A stretch of 5,887 bases of DNA. Origin: an uncultured Loktanella sp. GTDB taxonomy: Bacteria; Pseudomonadota; Alphaproteobacteria; Rhodobacterales; Rhodobacteraceae. Shown here in pieces: positions 5,614 to 5,887 of the stretch (its first letter is position 1; each line of letters opens with the position of its first letter). Below the pieces are notes generated by a model. That model saw only the letters and a program-made list of their open reading frames with translations, was not told the DNA's origin and made no database searches. Position numbers and translations under genes: made by a program. The DNA lies in NCBI GenBank assembly GCA_913061335.1, contig CAJXTP010000187.1, positions 1-5,887 of the forward strand, written 5' to 3'.

Positions 5614-5630
5614 CATTTATTCTGTATGAA
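5602..5630 (-). promoter_or_regulatory. Candidate sigma-70 promoter of the DUF2852 gene
   Basis: On the minus strand TTCATA (5625-5630) and TAAAAT (5602-5607) are 17 bases apart, 4 of 6 and 5 of 6 consensus matches. Transcription would start near 5595, giving a leader of about 90 bases that contains palindrome copy 2. Confidence 0.5.
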
Positions 5631-5887
5631 AATCAGTTGGTTAGGGAGTCCATAAAATTGGAAGTAAATAATAAAGATATCTGCAGCAAAGTGGTTTTGC
5701 CCAATAAACGGTGATTTTCGACACCTAGTGGAATTTGGAGATTCTTGTTCAATGTCGCACAAAGTTCGCTCATCCCGTTAGTATGATGCGAAAACCGTTA
5801 AAGCGCTTTCTGCGAGCGATTCATTTAAATATCGTTGTAATGGTTTTCGATTTCACTGCTTACGGACCCAAGCGGACATTACTTTCT
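5614..5887. other. AT-rich non-coding stretch at the window edge
   Basis: All frames are broken by stops into runs shorter than about 35 codons, and none has a good ribosome site; one sampled line is 33% GC. It holds the -35 box of the DUF2852 promoter, and a foldable element at 5789-5849 (see findings). The perfect palindromes AAAGCGCTTT (5800-5809) and ATTTAAAT (5823-5830) are also inside that element. An eight-codon minus-strand ATG frame near 5879 closes at once and is not called. No gene is supported; a decayed gene cannot be excluded. Confidence 0.55.

Noticed and set aside
5710..5725. Small hairpin GGTG/CACC
   Set aside because: Only four pairs around an eight-base loop, with no signal nearby; expected by chance.

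Overview
The window looks like a chromosomal piece of a Rhodobacterales (roseobacter-type) alphaproteobacterium. The reasons are an aspartate/glutamate leucyltransferase (Bpt), a DUF2852 membrane protein and an RDD membrane protein on one strand next to a very long DctM-type TRAP permease, together with moderate-to-high GC in those genes (62% in one line counted by hand). The genus cannot be told from this sequence.

Layout: (1) 1-1977, plus strand: the 3' part of a TRAP transporter large permease, closed by a strong two-way hairpin terminator at 1999-2030. (2) 2031-2208: an intergenic stretch with a promoter-like pair, two short dyads and a perfect Shine-Dalgarno leading into only ten codons, which looks like the front end of an interrupted gene. 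(3) 2209-3351, minus strand: a stand-alone PP-loop (QueC-like) ATP-pyrophosphatase of 380 aa in clearly AT-richer DNA (35-42% GC in sampled lines), with a doubtful 76-codon ORF just upstream. (4) 3637-5505, minus strand: DUF2852 protein, RDD protein and Bpt, in transcription order; the first two are separated by a hairpin terminator. (5) 5521-5887: an AT-rich non-coding stretch holding the DUF2852 promoter, a pair of matching palindromes and a foldable element near the window edge.

The TRAP permease belongs to an uptake system whose other subunits must lie upstream. Bpt feeds the N-degron pathway. The RDD and DUF2852 proteins are small membrane proteins of unknown role. None of these shows a functional link to the QueC-like protein, which together with its base composition and the adjacent gene stub suggests that roughly 2165-3590 is a replaced or inserted accessory segment. 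The best candidate for something undescribed is this lone QueC-like enzyme: its family includes modification enzymes used in phage defence, but no partner gene of any known defence system is visible here. The second best is the duplicated operator (half-sites ATGTRAA/TTYACAT) in front of the DUF2852 gene, one copy of which sits on the predicted -10 box.
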